DNA of 64,000 nucleotides, taken from NCBI RefSeq assembly GCF_000025605.1, contig NC_013894.1:1411529-1475528 (forward strand), read 5' to 3'. The position numbers were made by a program, and so were the translations under genes. Positions within the stretch are counted from its first letter, which is position 1. Every line of letters starts with the position of its first letter. Origin of the DNA: Thermocrinis albus DSM 14484 (lineage in GTDB: Bacteria > Aquificota > Aquificia > Aquificales > Aquificaceae). Below are positions 49,521 through 57,368 of this stretch, piece by piece. The notes below the pieces were generated by a model. It was not told the origin of the DNA and did no database searches. It was given only the letters and a program-made list of their open reading frames with translations.

Positions 49521-51167
49521 ATGGCTGTAGCACACACACCATCTGTACCTTGGTTTGGGGCCACTCTAAAAGAGTGGCTGTTTACCACAGATCACAAGAA
49601 AGTTGGTATGCTGTACCTCGTTACGTCTCTTCTCTACTTTATAGTAGCCGGCATATTTGGTTTGATTATAAGGTACGAGCAGTCGGCACCGGGTATCCAG
49701 CTGCCTTCCCTCTTTGGTCAGACCGGTGCAGATCTGTATAACTACATACTCACTGGTCACGGTGCCGTCATACTTCTGTGGTGGGCCGTTAACGTATGGG
49801 TAGGAGGTTTTGCCAACATTCTGGTACCCCTCATGATAGGAGCTAAGGACGTAGCTTTCCCGAGACTGAACGCTTTCGGTTATTGGTCCTTCTTTGGTGC
49901 AAGCGTTCTCGTACTGTTAACCCTCTTACCCAACAACTGGATCAAGATGCTGTGGACAGGGTACCCACCTTACTCCCTTAACGAAAATGCAGGTTCCACT
50001 ATACTTTACGTTACTATAGTCCTCCTGTACGGCATATCCTCCACCGCAGGTTCGGTGAACATGGTGACCACCATAGTGAGCCTCAGGGCAAAGGGGTTAG
50101 GGTGGACCAAACTGAACCTCTTCGTTCACTCCATAATGGCTGCTAGTCTCATCAATCTGTTTGGTGTACCGGCTCTCATGGGTGCTGTTCTCTTACTCTT
50201 CACCGACAAGTATCTTGGTACCAACTTCTATAACCCTATGCTGGGTGGTGATCCGTTACTTTACCAGAACTTACTATGGTTCTACTCACACCCAGTGGTT
50301 TACATAATGATCCTGCCAGCTTTTGGCGTGTTCTCGGAAGTGATATCCACCATGTCCCGTAAACCTATCTTCGGTTACATATCTATGATGTTGGCGATAT
50401 ATGCCATAGCGGTGGTGGGATTCTTCACGTGGATACACCATATGTTTGTGTCGGGTGTACCTGACTGGATAAGGGTCCTCTTCTCATACACTACGCTGTT
50501 TGTGGCTGTACCTACGGGTATCAAAATCTTCAACTGGGTTGCCACCCTCCACAGAGGTGCTATAAGGTACAACACTCCCATGTTGTTCACATTAGGGGGA
50601 ATACTCATGTTCCTGATAGGAGGCCTTACGGGTATACCCAACGCCATGGTGTCCATAGATCTCGGTATATCAGATTCACTGTTCGTGGTGGGACACTTCC
50701 ATTACGTTCTTGGAATGGCACTTACCTTTGGAGCCTTCAGCGGTATGTATTACTGGTATCCCAAAATCATAGGGAGGATGTACTCGGAAACCTTAGGGAA
50801 ACTTAGCTTCTGGCTCATGCTGATAGGGGCCAACATCTTCTACTTCTTCCAGATGTACATGGGAATGGCTGAAGGCATGCCTAGGAGATATCCTGACTAT
50901 CCTCCCATACCAGAATGGATCACCCTTATGCAGATACAGACGGTAGGAGCTGTTATCCTCTCAGTAGGCATACTTCTCTCTCTGATAAACTGGATAAAGA
51001 GTCTCAGAGGTCCAAAGGCGGAGGACAATCCGTGGAAATCACCCTCTCTCGAGTGGACCATGACAGATACACCGGTAGGACCCCATAACTTTAAGAAATA
51101 TCCTATAGAGGTGCCTGAGGACTGGCATCCCTACGCTTATTACAAGGGTTACCATGTGCACGTGTGA
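49521..51167 (+). CDS. Cytochrome c oxidase subunit I (A2-type heme-copper oxidase)
   Basis: Catalytic subunit, 548 aa, 12 TM helices. Heme a ligands His80 (ILTGHGA) and His394 (GHFHYV); heme a3 ligand His392; CuB ligands His257 and His306-His307; the cross-linked Tyr261 lies in YSHPVVY (255-261). The Tyr-Ser pair in place of the helix-VI Glu marks subfamily A2. ATG 49521 is chosen for AAGGAGGTG upstream and the conserved FTTDHKKVG start; an in-frame longer ORF overlaps COX2. A terminator follows at 51193. Confidence 0.95.
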   Translation: MAVAHTPSVPWFGATLKEWLFTTDHKKVGMLYLVTSLLYFIVAGIFGLIIRYEQSAPGIQLPSLFGQTGADLYNYILTGHGAVILLWWAVNVWVGGFANILVPLMIGAKDVAFPRLNAFGYWSFFGASVLVLLTLLPNNWIKMLWTGYPPYSLNENAGSTILYVTIVLLYGISSTAGSVNMVTTIVSLRAKGLGWTKLNLFVHSIMAASLINLFGVPALMGAVLLLFTDKYLGTNFYNPMLGGDPLLYQNLLWFYSHPVVYIMILPAFGVFSEVISTMSRKPIFGYISMMLAIYAIAVVGFFTWIHHMFVSGVPDWIRVLFSYTTLFVAVPTGIKIFNWVATLHRGAIRYNTPMLFTLGGILMFLIGGLTGIPNAMVSIDLGISDSLFVVGHFHYVLGMALTFGAFSGMYYWYPKIIGRMYSETLGKLSFWLMLIGANIFYFFQMYMGMAEGMPRRYPDYPPIPEWITLMQIQTVGAVILSVGILLSLINWIKSLRGPKAEDNPWKSPSLEWTMTDTPVGPHNFKKYPIEVPEDWHPYAYYKGYHVHV

Positions 51168-51192
51168 CCGTCTTGGGTGCACCTCGTGCTGT

Positions 51193-51219
51193 GCCTTCCC
51201 CCTGCGGGGGGCCTTTTTG
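51193..51219 (+). terminator. Rho-independent terminator after the A2-type oxidase cluster
   Basis: GCCTTCCCCC-TGC-GGGGGGCC followed by TTTTTG: a 5-bp GC core with flanking G-U pairs and a T-run. It separates the oxidase cluster from the V4R gene and argues against the longer in-frame start at 51164 for that gene. Confidence 0.75.
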
Positions 51220-51256
51220 TTTAGTGAACGTGCCAGGTGTATGGTGGCAAGATTTT

Positions 51257-51277
51257 ATCATGATGCACTTTGATGAT
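51257..51277 (+). repeat. 21-bp direct repeat, copy 1 (start of V4R gene)
   Basis: ATCATGATGCACTTTGATGAT, identical to 51742-51762. It contains the ATGATG start and encodes the first residues MMHFDD. Its ends (ATCAT...ATGAT) are inverted repeats. Confidence 0.8.
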
Positions 51278-51748
51278 TTGCGTATAAGAGGTGCTTTGAG
51301 GAAACACGGCTTCTTTGTCCTGAAAGAACCTGTACAGGAGTTTTATAAAAGTATGTTTCGCTTTACGGGTATAGGTTTGGGAGGAATACTCCATATGGCG
51401 GGGAAAAGTGCCGGCTTAAAGGCTGGCAGACTCATTCTTGAACTTACGGAGGGTAAAGTAGATAGAAGTAATCTGAGGGATGTTTTGGAAGTATTCCTTG
51501 TGGAAACAGGTACGATAGAAAGCATAGTAGAGTGGGAAATGGGGGAAGATTCTATACTGCTGAGCGTAAAGGGAAGTGTATTTGCAGAGGGTATGGAGAG
51601 TAAGAAACCAGTTTGCATACCGTTACAAGGAGGGTTCGCGGGTGTTCTAGAAGTACTCTTAGGAGGTCGTTGGGAAGGTAAGGAGATAGAGTGTAAAGCC
51701 TGTGGAGGAGAAGTATGTAAGTTTGAACTTAGGAAGGTTCCATCATGA
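51260..51748 (+). CDS. V4R-domain protein
   Basis: A 162-aa protein with a 4-vinyl-reductase (V4R) type domain: RFTGIGLGGILHMAGKSAG, then a C-terminal Cys-rich stretch with Cys in CKACGGEVCKFEL, as in V4R proteins that bind hydrocarbons or metals through a Cys cluster. Function unknown. Start ATG 51260 (or 51263) begins the 21-bp repeat shared with the next gene; no clear Shine-Dalgarno is present. It lies between the two oxidase clusters. Confidence 0.65.
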   Translation: MMHFDDLRIRGALRKHGFFVLKEPVQEFYKSMFRFTGIGLGGILHMAGKSAGLKAGRLILELTEGKVDRSNLRDVLEVFLVETGTIESIVEWEMGEDSILLSVKGSVFAEGMESKKPVCIPLQGGFAGVLEVLLGGRWEGKEIECKACGGEVCKFELRKVPS

Positions 51749-51762
51749 TGCACTTTGATGAT
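51742..51762 (+). repeat. 21-bp direct repeat, copy 2 (start of the 64-aa gene)
   Basis: Identical to 51257-51277. It spans the V4R stop codon and the start of the next gene, which therefore also begins MMHFDD. Confidence 0.8.
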
Positions 51763-51939
51763 GAGAGCAGGAAAAGGGTACGTCTGATAGGCCTGATAGT
51801 AGCCGGTGTTGTTTTAGCGAGCTTCATGACGGGTCTCATGGGTATGGTGCTGTCCCGAGAAAACAGAGAGTATTTCATCACAAGGTTGAAGAACATAAAG
51901 AAAGTCCCCTACTTAAGATTTGACAGGGAGAAGCGATAG
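51745..51939 (+). CDS. Small single-pass membrane protein
   Basis: A 64-aa protein with one TM helix (about 14-37, LIGLIVAGVVLASFMTGLMGMVL) and a basic C-terminal tail. Its first six residues equal those of the V4R protein because both start in the same 21-bp repeat. It overlaps the V4R stop by 4 bp. I do not recognise it; a small oxidase-associated protein is possible from position only. Confidence 0.6.
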   Translation: MMHFDDESRKRVRLIGLIVAGVVLASFMTGLMGMVLSRENREYFITRLKNIKKVPYLRFDREKR

Positions 51940-51954
51940 CCTAACCTTATCTTT

Positions 51955-52464
51955 ATGGAGCAGAGGGAACTGGCCCATCTTTTGGTGATACTGTCGGGTC
52001 TTCTGAGGGCTACAGGTATAGCGTTAGTCATATACTTCATATTCTCAGGAGCAAGACTAAGGTATGTGTTTCTCACCGTCATAATCACTATCGGTGGTAT
52101 ATTCAGTGCCGTGTTGGGATTTATTCTTGGTATACTCTCCTTCTATCACGCGCTGTTGTACGAAGTTTTTGCAGGCCTTGTTCTAATTTCTCTGGTTTAC
52201 ATGGCTAGGCGAGAAAAAACCGTTCTCCCGAAACCTAAGCTACCCCCTCAGGCCAGATGTGCCCTGTGTGGAGCCTACATAAAACCGCATGACAACTACA
52301 GTGCTGCCAAGTGTGGTGATACCGTACTTTTCTTTGAATCACCAGAACATCTCATAAGATTCCTGGAGGACTTTGACACCTACGTTAAAGCAAAGGAACT
52401 AAACCTTAAAGAGCCCTCCCACATATTCGTGCGTTCTGAGGGTGCTTGGAGAAGGTGGAAATAG
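51955..52464 (+). CDS. Membrane protein with NosL/TRASH-like Cys domain
   Basis: A 169-aa protein with three N-terminal TM helices (about 8-85), then a cytoplasmic or periplasmic domain with RCALCGAYIKPHDNYSAAKCGD followed by FFESPEHLIRFLEDF. A CxxCG start followed by a strand and an F-x-SPEH-type helix resembles NosL and TRASH metal-binding domains, which handle copper. Placed just before the ba3 oxidase genes, a copper-delivery role is plausible but inferred. Confidence 0.6.
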   Translation: MEQRELAHLLVILSGLLRATGIALVIYFIFSGARLRYVFLTVIITIGGIFSAVLGFILGILSFYHALLYEVFAGLVLISLVYMARREKTVLPKPKLPPQARCALCGAYIKPHDNYSAAKCGDTVLFFESPEHLIRFLEDFDTYVKAKELNLKEPSHIFVRSEGAWRRWK

Positions 52465-52473
52465 GATTTTAGT

Positions 52474-52507
52474 ATATTCTTATCTTAAACCAAAGAAATG
52501 AGAATAT
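52474..52507 (+). terminator. Weak AT-rich hairpin after the NosL-like gene
   Basis: ATATTCT (52474-52480) and AGAATAT (52501-52507), a perfect 7-bp inverted repeat with a 20-nt spacer followed by TTTA. It could end transcription before the ba3 promoter, but the stem is weak. Confidence 0.3.
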
Positions 52508-52525
52508 TTTACGCTTGATAATATC

Positions 52526-52555
52526 TTGACAATGAGTATAAGCACAGCTTATATT
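52526..52555 (+). promoter_or_regulatory. Promoter of the ba3-type oxidase cluster with internal palindrome
   Basis: TTGACA (52526-52531) and TATATT (52550-52555, 18-bp spacer; TTATAT at 17 bp also possible). Between them TATAAGC-ACA-GCTTATA (52537-52553) is a perfect 7-3-7 inverted repeat overlapping the -10, a likely repressor or activator site. Confidence 0.55.
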
Positions 52556-52585
52556 TTCATTATGAAAACTTATGGAGGTGGTGCC

Positions 52586-52702
52586 ATGCAGGAGAAGGAA
52601 CCTTTCTTCCCACGAGGGGCCGTTGCCTTCATGGTGTTCATGCTGGCCTTCTACGCTCTGGTATGGGGTAGTGTTTATCTGACGCTGCTTTCAAGGAGGT
52701 GA
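52586..52702 (+). CDS. ba3-type cytochrome c oxidase subunit IIa
   Basis: A 38-aa ORF, N-terminus MQEKEPFFPRGAVAF, one TM helix and a C-terminal LLSRR. Size, position directly before subunit II and the (K/E)-rich head followed by one helix match subunit IIa of Thermus ba3 oxidase (34 aa), which supplies the helix missing from the short subunit II. A GGAGGT ribosome site precedes ATG 52586; an in-frame ATG at 52562 lacks one. Confidence 0.8.
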   Translation: MQEKEPFFPRGAVAFMVFMLAFYALVWGSVYLTLLSRR

Positions 52703-52706
52703 TGCC

Positions 52707-53144
52707 ATGGATAGGGCGGAGCGTACCGCACTATTTACTGCAGTAACCTTTCTGGGTATTTTCTTCGGTCTGTTAGTGTACGCCGCTAAAGGTATGAACG
52801 TAGACGTACCTACGTGTATCACCGATGTGAAACCCTTTACCGAAGGTAAGGTAATTCAACACGCTCCCAACAGGTACGAGATCCACTATCTGGCACGCAT
52901 GTGGTACTTTGAACCAAGTGATGTGGAGATACCAGCAGGTTCAACGGTGGACATATACCTCACCAGCGCCGATGTGATTCACGGCTTTCATATAGACGGG
53001 ACCAACGTGAACCTTATGGCCATACCCGGTACCGTGGCATACGCTCGTGTTAAGTTTGACAAGCCGGGTGTTTACCATATAGTGTGCCACGAGTACTGTG
53101 GCATAGGCCACCAGGACATGGCCACCAAGATAGTAGTCAAGTAA
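52707..53144 (+). CDS. ba3-type cytochrome c oxidase subunit II
   Basis: A 145-aa subunit II with one TM helix (about 8-28) and a CuA cupredoxin domain. Ligands His92 (DVIHGFH), Cys127, Cys131, His135 and Met138 (CHEYCGIGHQDM). The short, single-helix form is characteristic of B-type (ba3) oxidases. An AAGGAGGTG ribosome site overlaps the stop of subunit IIa. Confidence 0.94.
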   Translation: MDRAERTALFTAVTFLGIFFGLLVYAAKGMNVDVPTCITDVKPFTEGKVIQHAPNRYEIHYLARMWYFEPSDVEIPAGSTVDIYLTSADVIHGFHIDGTNVNLMAIPGTVAYARVKFDKPGVYHIVCHEYCGIGHQDMATKIVVK

Positions 53145-53156
53145 GGAGGGAAAGCC

Positions 53157-54878
53157 ATGCGTGTAGACAGCAGCATAAGAACCGTTATAGTGGGTGAGAT
53201 AGTCTTTGCTATAGTGCTCCTTATCTTTGGTATCTACCACGGCCTTATGCAGGTCCTTTACAGGGCCGGTGTCATCAAAAGCATGTCCTTCTTAGGCATA
53301 GAGTACTATCAGGGTCTTACCCTTCACGGTGTTATAAACGTTATAGTCTTTACCACTATAGTGATCGTAGCCCTCGGTAACGCTGTCTTCCTGTACTACC
53401 TTCAAAAACCCCTCAGGCCAGCCGTCCAGTGGACCAGTTTCATCATGATGGTGGTAGGTACCCTGATGGCGGCGTGGGCCATGTTTACTGGTAAAGCCAA
53501 CGTTCTCTACACTTTCTATCCTCCTCTGGTAGCTCACTGGACCTTCTACGTAGGTGCAGCTCTATTACTGGTAGGTTCTGTTATACCTCTCTTCTTTGAC
53601 TGGCTTCCTAACTATGTATCCTGGAGAAGGGAGAACCCTGACAAAAAGGTTCCGCTGGCTGTTTATGGCATGTTGATAAACCACATCATGTGGGTCATAA
53701 TGTTGGTACCCGTCGTTATAGAGGTTCTGTTTCAACTACTCCCTCTCTCCTTGGGTCTGGTACAAGAGGTAAACCCTTCCTTGGCAAGAACCTTATTCTG
53801 GGCCTTTGGACACCCTGTGGTTTACTTCTGGCTCTTACCTGCCTATGTGATGCTCTACACTGTTCTTCCCAAAGTAGTAACCGGTGATGGTAAACTTTAC
53901 TCAGATGGTGCAGCCAGATTGGTGTTTATCCTCTTTCTTATATTCTCCTTCCCTGTAGGTCTTCACCACCAGTTTACTGAACCCGGTATTACCAATAACT
54001 ACAAGCTTATCCATTCCCTTTTCACCTTCGGTGTTGCGGTACCTAGTATGCTGACGGCCTTCACGGTAGCAGCATCCTTGGAGTACTCTATAAAGTCCAA
54101 GTACCCTGAATTGAAGAACAGCCTCTTCTACTGGTGGACTAAGATACCCTACATAAGCCTGGAAGGAGACAAGTGGCTCGTATCTTACTTTATGGCAGGA
54201 CTCTTCCTGTTCTTTGTGGGAGGTGTGACGGGCATAATAAACGCATCCTATAACATGAACCTGGTGGTACATAACACTTCCTTCGTGCCCGGACACTTCC
54301 ACACCACGGTGGGTGGTTTGGTGACCCTTGTGTTCTTGGGTATGTCTCTCTACCTCGTTTCTAAACTAACAGGTAAAGACATAAAGTTTAAGGGGCTGGC
54401 TGTTATAGCTCCCTGGTTATGGTGGCAAGGTATGTTGATATTTGAGTACGCCATGTCGGTGGCAGGTATTCACGGTTTCCCCAGAAGAACCAACACTGGT
54501 CTCACTTACCTTAATCCAGACTCTCCTCTGTACAGACCTGAGTGGGTAGGGTATGCGGAGCTTTCCGTCTTCGCGGGCGTGTTGATAGTCATCGGTTTTG
54601 TTCTGTGGGCCATCTCCTTCTTCGGTACTCTCCTGTCCTCTCCCGTGAGAGAACCTGTGCTGGAGCTTCCTTCTGCCGAAGCTTACCACGATGAGAAGAT
54701 GCCTGCCCTTCAGAAACTGACGCCTTGGGTGGTGTTCTCCAGTCTCCTGTTCCTCGTATCCTATATTCCACCCCTTTACGATGTCACCAAGAGGGGCGTC
54801 TTCTTCGATTCTCCCGGATACAACGATAAGAGCCCTGTACCTATCACAAAGCCCCCAGCATCCAGTAAGTCAGAATGA
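53157..54878 (+). CDS. ba3-type cytochrome c oxidase subunit I
   Basis: B-type heme-copper oxidase catalytic subunit, 573 aa, about 13 TM helices. Heme b ligands include His57 (LTLHGV); the CuB/Tyr site is GHPVVYFW with His219 and Tyr223; HH in GLHHQFTEPG and GHFHTTVGG supply the remaining copper and heme ligands. The HPVVYFWLLPAY pattern without Glu is typical of the B family, which has high O2 affinity. Ribosome site AAGGAGG. ATGA overlap with the second SCO gene. Confidence 0.95.
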   Translation: MRVDSSIRTVIVGEIVFAIVLLIFGIYHGLMQVLYRAGVIKSMSFLGIEYYQGLTLHGVINVIVFTTIVIVALGNAVFLYYLQKPLRPAVQWTSFIMMVVGTLMAAWAMFTGKANVLYTFYPPLVAHWTFYVGAALLLVGSVIPLFFDWLPNYVSWRRENPDKKVPLAVYGMLINHIMWVIMLVPVVIEVLFQLLPLSLGLVQEVNPSLARTLFWAFGHPVVYFWLLPAYVMLYTVLPKVVTGDGKLYSDGAARLVFILFLIFSFPVGLHHQFTEPGITNNYKLIHSLFTFGVAVPSMLTAFTVAASLEYSIKSKYPELKNSLFYWWTKIPYISLEGDKWLVSYFMAGLFLFFVGGVTGIINASYNMNLVVHNTSFVPGHFHTTVGGLVTLVFLGMSLYLVSKLTGKDIKFKGLAVIAPWLWWQGMLIFEYAMSVAGIHGFPRRTNTGLTYLNPDSPLYRPEWVGYAELSVFAGVLIVIGFVLWAISFFGTLLSSPVREPVLELPSAEAYHDEKMPALQKLTPWVVFSSLLFLVSYIPPLYDVTKRGVFFDSPGYNDKSPVPITKPPASSKSE

Positions 54879-55555
54879 AACGTCCCCTCGTGTGCCTTTT
54901 CTTGCTTTTGGTGGGGCTTATGCCCCACTTCTTTTCTTATTCACAGGAAGGTTCAACGGGTATACCTCCCGATGAGTCCCGTGTGCTGGGAAAACCTTTA
55001 CCTGACATCACCCTGATAGACTCTTATGGAAATACCTTTCACCTTTACTCTCTTAAGGGAAAACCCATTATTTTAAGTCCCATCTATACTAAGTGTCAGT
55101 CCGCATGTCCCCTTATAACGGACTCCCTTAAGAAAGTAATACCAAAGCTGGGTGTACCCGGTAGAGACTTCTGGGTTCTCTCCTTCAGTTTTGACCCTTC
55201 CGATACTGTGGAGGATCTTAAGAGGTTCCAGATGGAACACCAACTGGACGGTGTAGGGTGGAAGGTGGTAAAACCTGTCAGTAGAGAGGAGCTTTTTCGC
55301 TTTCTAGACGCTATAGACTTTAGGTTTATGACAACCGATAATGGTAGAGACTTTGTACATCCTAATCTGGTGCTGATAGTATCTCCCGATATGAGAGCTC
55401 TTAAGTTCGCCTACGGCGTGGTTTTTAAGGAGGAGGACCTGAAACCTGAACCCAAAGGTCCTACGTATCTGTTTTTCTTTGCCCTCGCTGGCTTTATAGC
55501 CAGCGGCCTTTATCTGACGATTTTCTTAGCCAAAAGGAGACCATCAAGGAGGTAA
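54875..55555 (+). CDS. SCO1/SenC copper chaperone, second copy
   Basis: A 226-aa SCO protein: signal/anchor (about 5-23), Cys74 and Cys78 (KCQSACP), His162 (FVHPN) and a C-terminal TM helix with basic end, the same architecture as the SCO at 48 kb but clearly diverged. It ends the ba3 cluster and probably metallates that CuA. It overlaps the convergent peroxidase gene by 12 bp. Confidence 0.9.
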   Translation: MKRPLVCLFLLLVGLMPHFFSYSQEGSTGIPPDESRVLGKPLPDITLIDSYGNTFHLYSLKGKPIILSPIYTKCQSACPLITDSLKKVIPKLGVPGRDFWVLSFSFDPSDTVEDLKRFQMEHQLDGVGWKVVKPVSREELFRFLDAIDFRFMTTDNGRDFVHPNLVLIVSPDMRALKFAYGVVFKEEDLKPEPKGPTYLFFFALAGFIASGLYLTIFLAKRRPSRR

Positions 55556-56559
55556 AATAGGTGGTTTTCTGGCGTGCTCGGGTATGGGACCTGTTAAGCT
55601 TTTCAGAAAGGCCACTATGTCCCTCACCTGTTGCTCCGAAAGGTCTATACCCAACTGAACCTTGCCCATTATCCATACAGCTTTTTCCAGACTGTCCACA
55701 GATCCGTCGTGAAAGTAAGGAGGGGTCATGGCTACGTTTCTCAGTGGTGGTACTTTAAAGACGTACTTATCCTCCTCCTTTTTGGTGACAGCGTACCTTC
55801 CTTCGTCAATTTCCTTGCTTCCTGTGTACTTCCAATAAGGTTCTACTATTCCAAACTTCTGGTACATGTTCCCACCCACTAGGGCACCGTTGTGGCAAGC
55901 TACACAACCTACCTGTATGAAGGTTCTAAGTCCCCTCTTTTCCTCTGCGGTGAGAGCTTTTGTATCACCTTTGAGGAATTTATCAAAGCGGGAAGGTGTT
56001 ACCAATGTTCTCTCAAAAGCACCGATGGCCTTGGCTATGTTCTCGGCTCTTATAGGGTTTGGATCTTCAGGAAAGGCCCTCTTGAAGAGCTCCCTGTATT
56101 CCTTAATCTTAGTTCTTCTACATGTTCGTAAGACGGATTGCCGAAGGCGGGAGGACCTATCAAGGATTGCTTAGCCTGATCCTCCACATCCTTTCTATTT
56201 CCTATCCAGTGCTGAACAAATTGTCCGGCTGCGTTGAGAACCGTGGGGGCATGTCTCGGTTGGATCTCTATGGCACCCATCTGCTTGGGAGCCGGTGAGG
56301 CGTAGTAGTACTCTATGGCGTGGCATGTGGCACAGCTTATCATGTCGTTCACCGAAAGTCTTCTCTCAAAGAAAAGCATCTTTCCCAGCTCCACTTTCTG
56401 GGGAGTGATGGGGTTGTCGGGAGAGGAGAAGTTGGTTGGTAAAGGTGAAAAGTACTTACGTGCTTCTTTTAAAAGCTCCGCATCTGATGAATCCGCCGAT
56501 AAGGAAGGTGCTATAGCCACCAGCGTAGAAAGGACAGCCAGCACTCTCTTCTTAAGCAT
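55544..56559 (-). pseudogene. Di-heme cytochrome c peroxidase, frameshifted
   Basis: MauG/CcpA-type periplasmic di-heme peroxidase broken by one frameshift. The first frame (56559-56050) has a signal peptide (to about residue 21) and heme motif CATCH (76-80); the second (to 55544) has CVACH and a C-terminal region with PPYFHDGSV. At about 56110 the first frame leaves the family sequence; reading one base back restores KIKEYRELFKRAFP and continues without stop through NIAKAIGAFERTLVTPSRF to the end. So one base is missing relative to an intact gene (mutation or sequencing error). No canonical slippery heptamer is seen. The rest shows no decay. It starts 15 nt after RNA element copy 2 and overlaps the SCO gene by 12 bp. 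Confidence 0.8.
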
Positions 56560-56573
56560 GATTCAACTTATTT

Positions 56574-56670
56574 ACCCAAACTGTGCAAAGTTACACAGTT
56601 GGGTGCCGGGCTATTTGTAACGCGCCCTTTGAGGGTGTCCAGAGACCCGGCAGGCGCCATTTGGACACCC
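56574..56670 (-). promoter_or_regulatory. Structured RNA leader element, copy 2 (upstream of peroxidase)
   Basis: About 97 nt, same order and orientation as 34136-34228. Helices in plus-strand coordinates: H1 56574-56585 with 56594-56604 (one bulged A); H2 56633-56640 with 56663-56670; H3 56622-56626 with 56653-56657; H4 GCCGGG 56605-56610 with CCCGGC 56646-56651. Compared with copy 1, H1 has a different but still paired sequence, H2 has one A-T to G-C change and H3 one C-G to G-C change, all compensated. CTATTTGTA and ACCCGGCAGGCG are identical. Together with flanking sequence it fills the 155-bp gap between pgl and the peroxidase gene. Confidence 0.65.
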
Positions 56671-56714
56671 ATCATTCTTTATCACCTCCTCCCTTTGAGG
56701 GTAAAATCTAGAAC

Positions 56715-57368
56715 TCAGAGAATCTTTGTGAATGTGTGGCAGGTCATATCGCTGAACAGATAGGTCCCTCTTCTCCCCCGTACCCTGCCGGCCGGTTTGT
56801 TAACGTCGTAAAGGTCCTTCCTTATCACATGTTGTTTTTCCTCCCCTTTTACCAGAAACACTACAAGGCATGAGGATCTAAGGTACTCCTCTGTAAGGCT
56901 TATACGGGTGATTCCGTCTGGTGCTTTGGTAACACATACCTTCTCTGTCACTGCATGACAGTGGGTGGCAGGAAAGATGGAGGCTGTATGTCCGTCTACC
57001 CCTACCCCCAGTAAAGCCATGTCTAAAGAAGGGGGTAAGAGGTACGAGTAAAGCTTGGCAGACTCTGTGGGAGGCAGAGAGGTGTCCACCGGGAAAAGGC
57101 GTGCTTTGTATCCTAGGTTTTCTCTTATGTTACGGTAGTTACTGGCGGTGGAGGTAATGTCCACGTAACGCTCGTCACTAAGATAAAAGAAAATCCTATC
57201 CCACGCTAAGGGTTGTGTAGAGAGAAGTCTGTAAAACTGCATAGGTGTTTTCCCTCCCGCGATGGCTACGTGAAAGCTACCCTTCTTCTGGAGAAATTTA
57301 TCACATACCCTTCTAAAAAACCTCAGTAAGCCTCTTTCCACTTCAGAGATACCACTCTCTCTGTTCAT
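56715..57368 (-). CDS. pgl: 6-phosphogluconolactonase
   Basis: Hydrolyses 6-phosphogluconolactone in the oxidative pentose phosphate pathway. The 217-aa NagB-like protein shows VAIAGGKTPMQFYRLL, FFYLSDERYV, SNYRNIRENL, LLGVGVDGHTASIFP and ISLTEEYL. It overlaps zwf by 26 bp. Last gene of gnd-zwf-pgl. Confidence 0.94.
   Translation of the reverse strand: MNRESGISEVERGLLRFFRRVCDKFLQKKGSFHVAIAGGKTPMQFYRLLSTQPLAWDRIFFYLSDERYVDITSTASNYRNIRENLGYKARLFPVDTSLPPTESAKLYSYLLPPSLDMALLGVGVDGHTASIFPATHCHAVTEKVCVTKAPDGITRISLTEEYLRSSCLVVFLVKGEEKQHVIRKDLYDVNKPAGRVRGRRGTYLFSDMTCHTFTKIL

Noticed and set aside
48829..49542. Minus-strand ORF of 237 aa opposite cytochrome oxidase subunit II
   Set aside because: Antisense shadow of a clear COX2 gene, with low-complexity composition and no promoter or ribosome site.
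51164..51259. Longer in-frame start for the V4R protein at 51164
   Set aside because: It would run through the GC-rich terminator at 51193-51219 and lacks a ribosome site; the family-like part begins at MMHFDD.
56100..56120. Programmed -1 frameshift in the peroxidase gene
   Set aside because: No X-XXY-YYZ slippery heptamer or clear downstream pseudoknot at the site; mutation or sequencing error is simpler.
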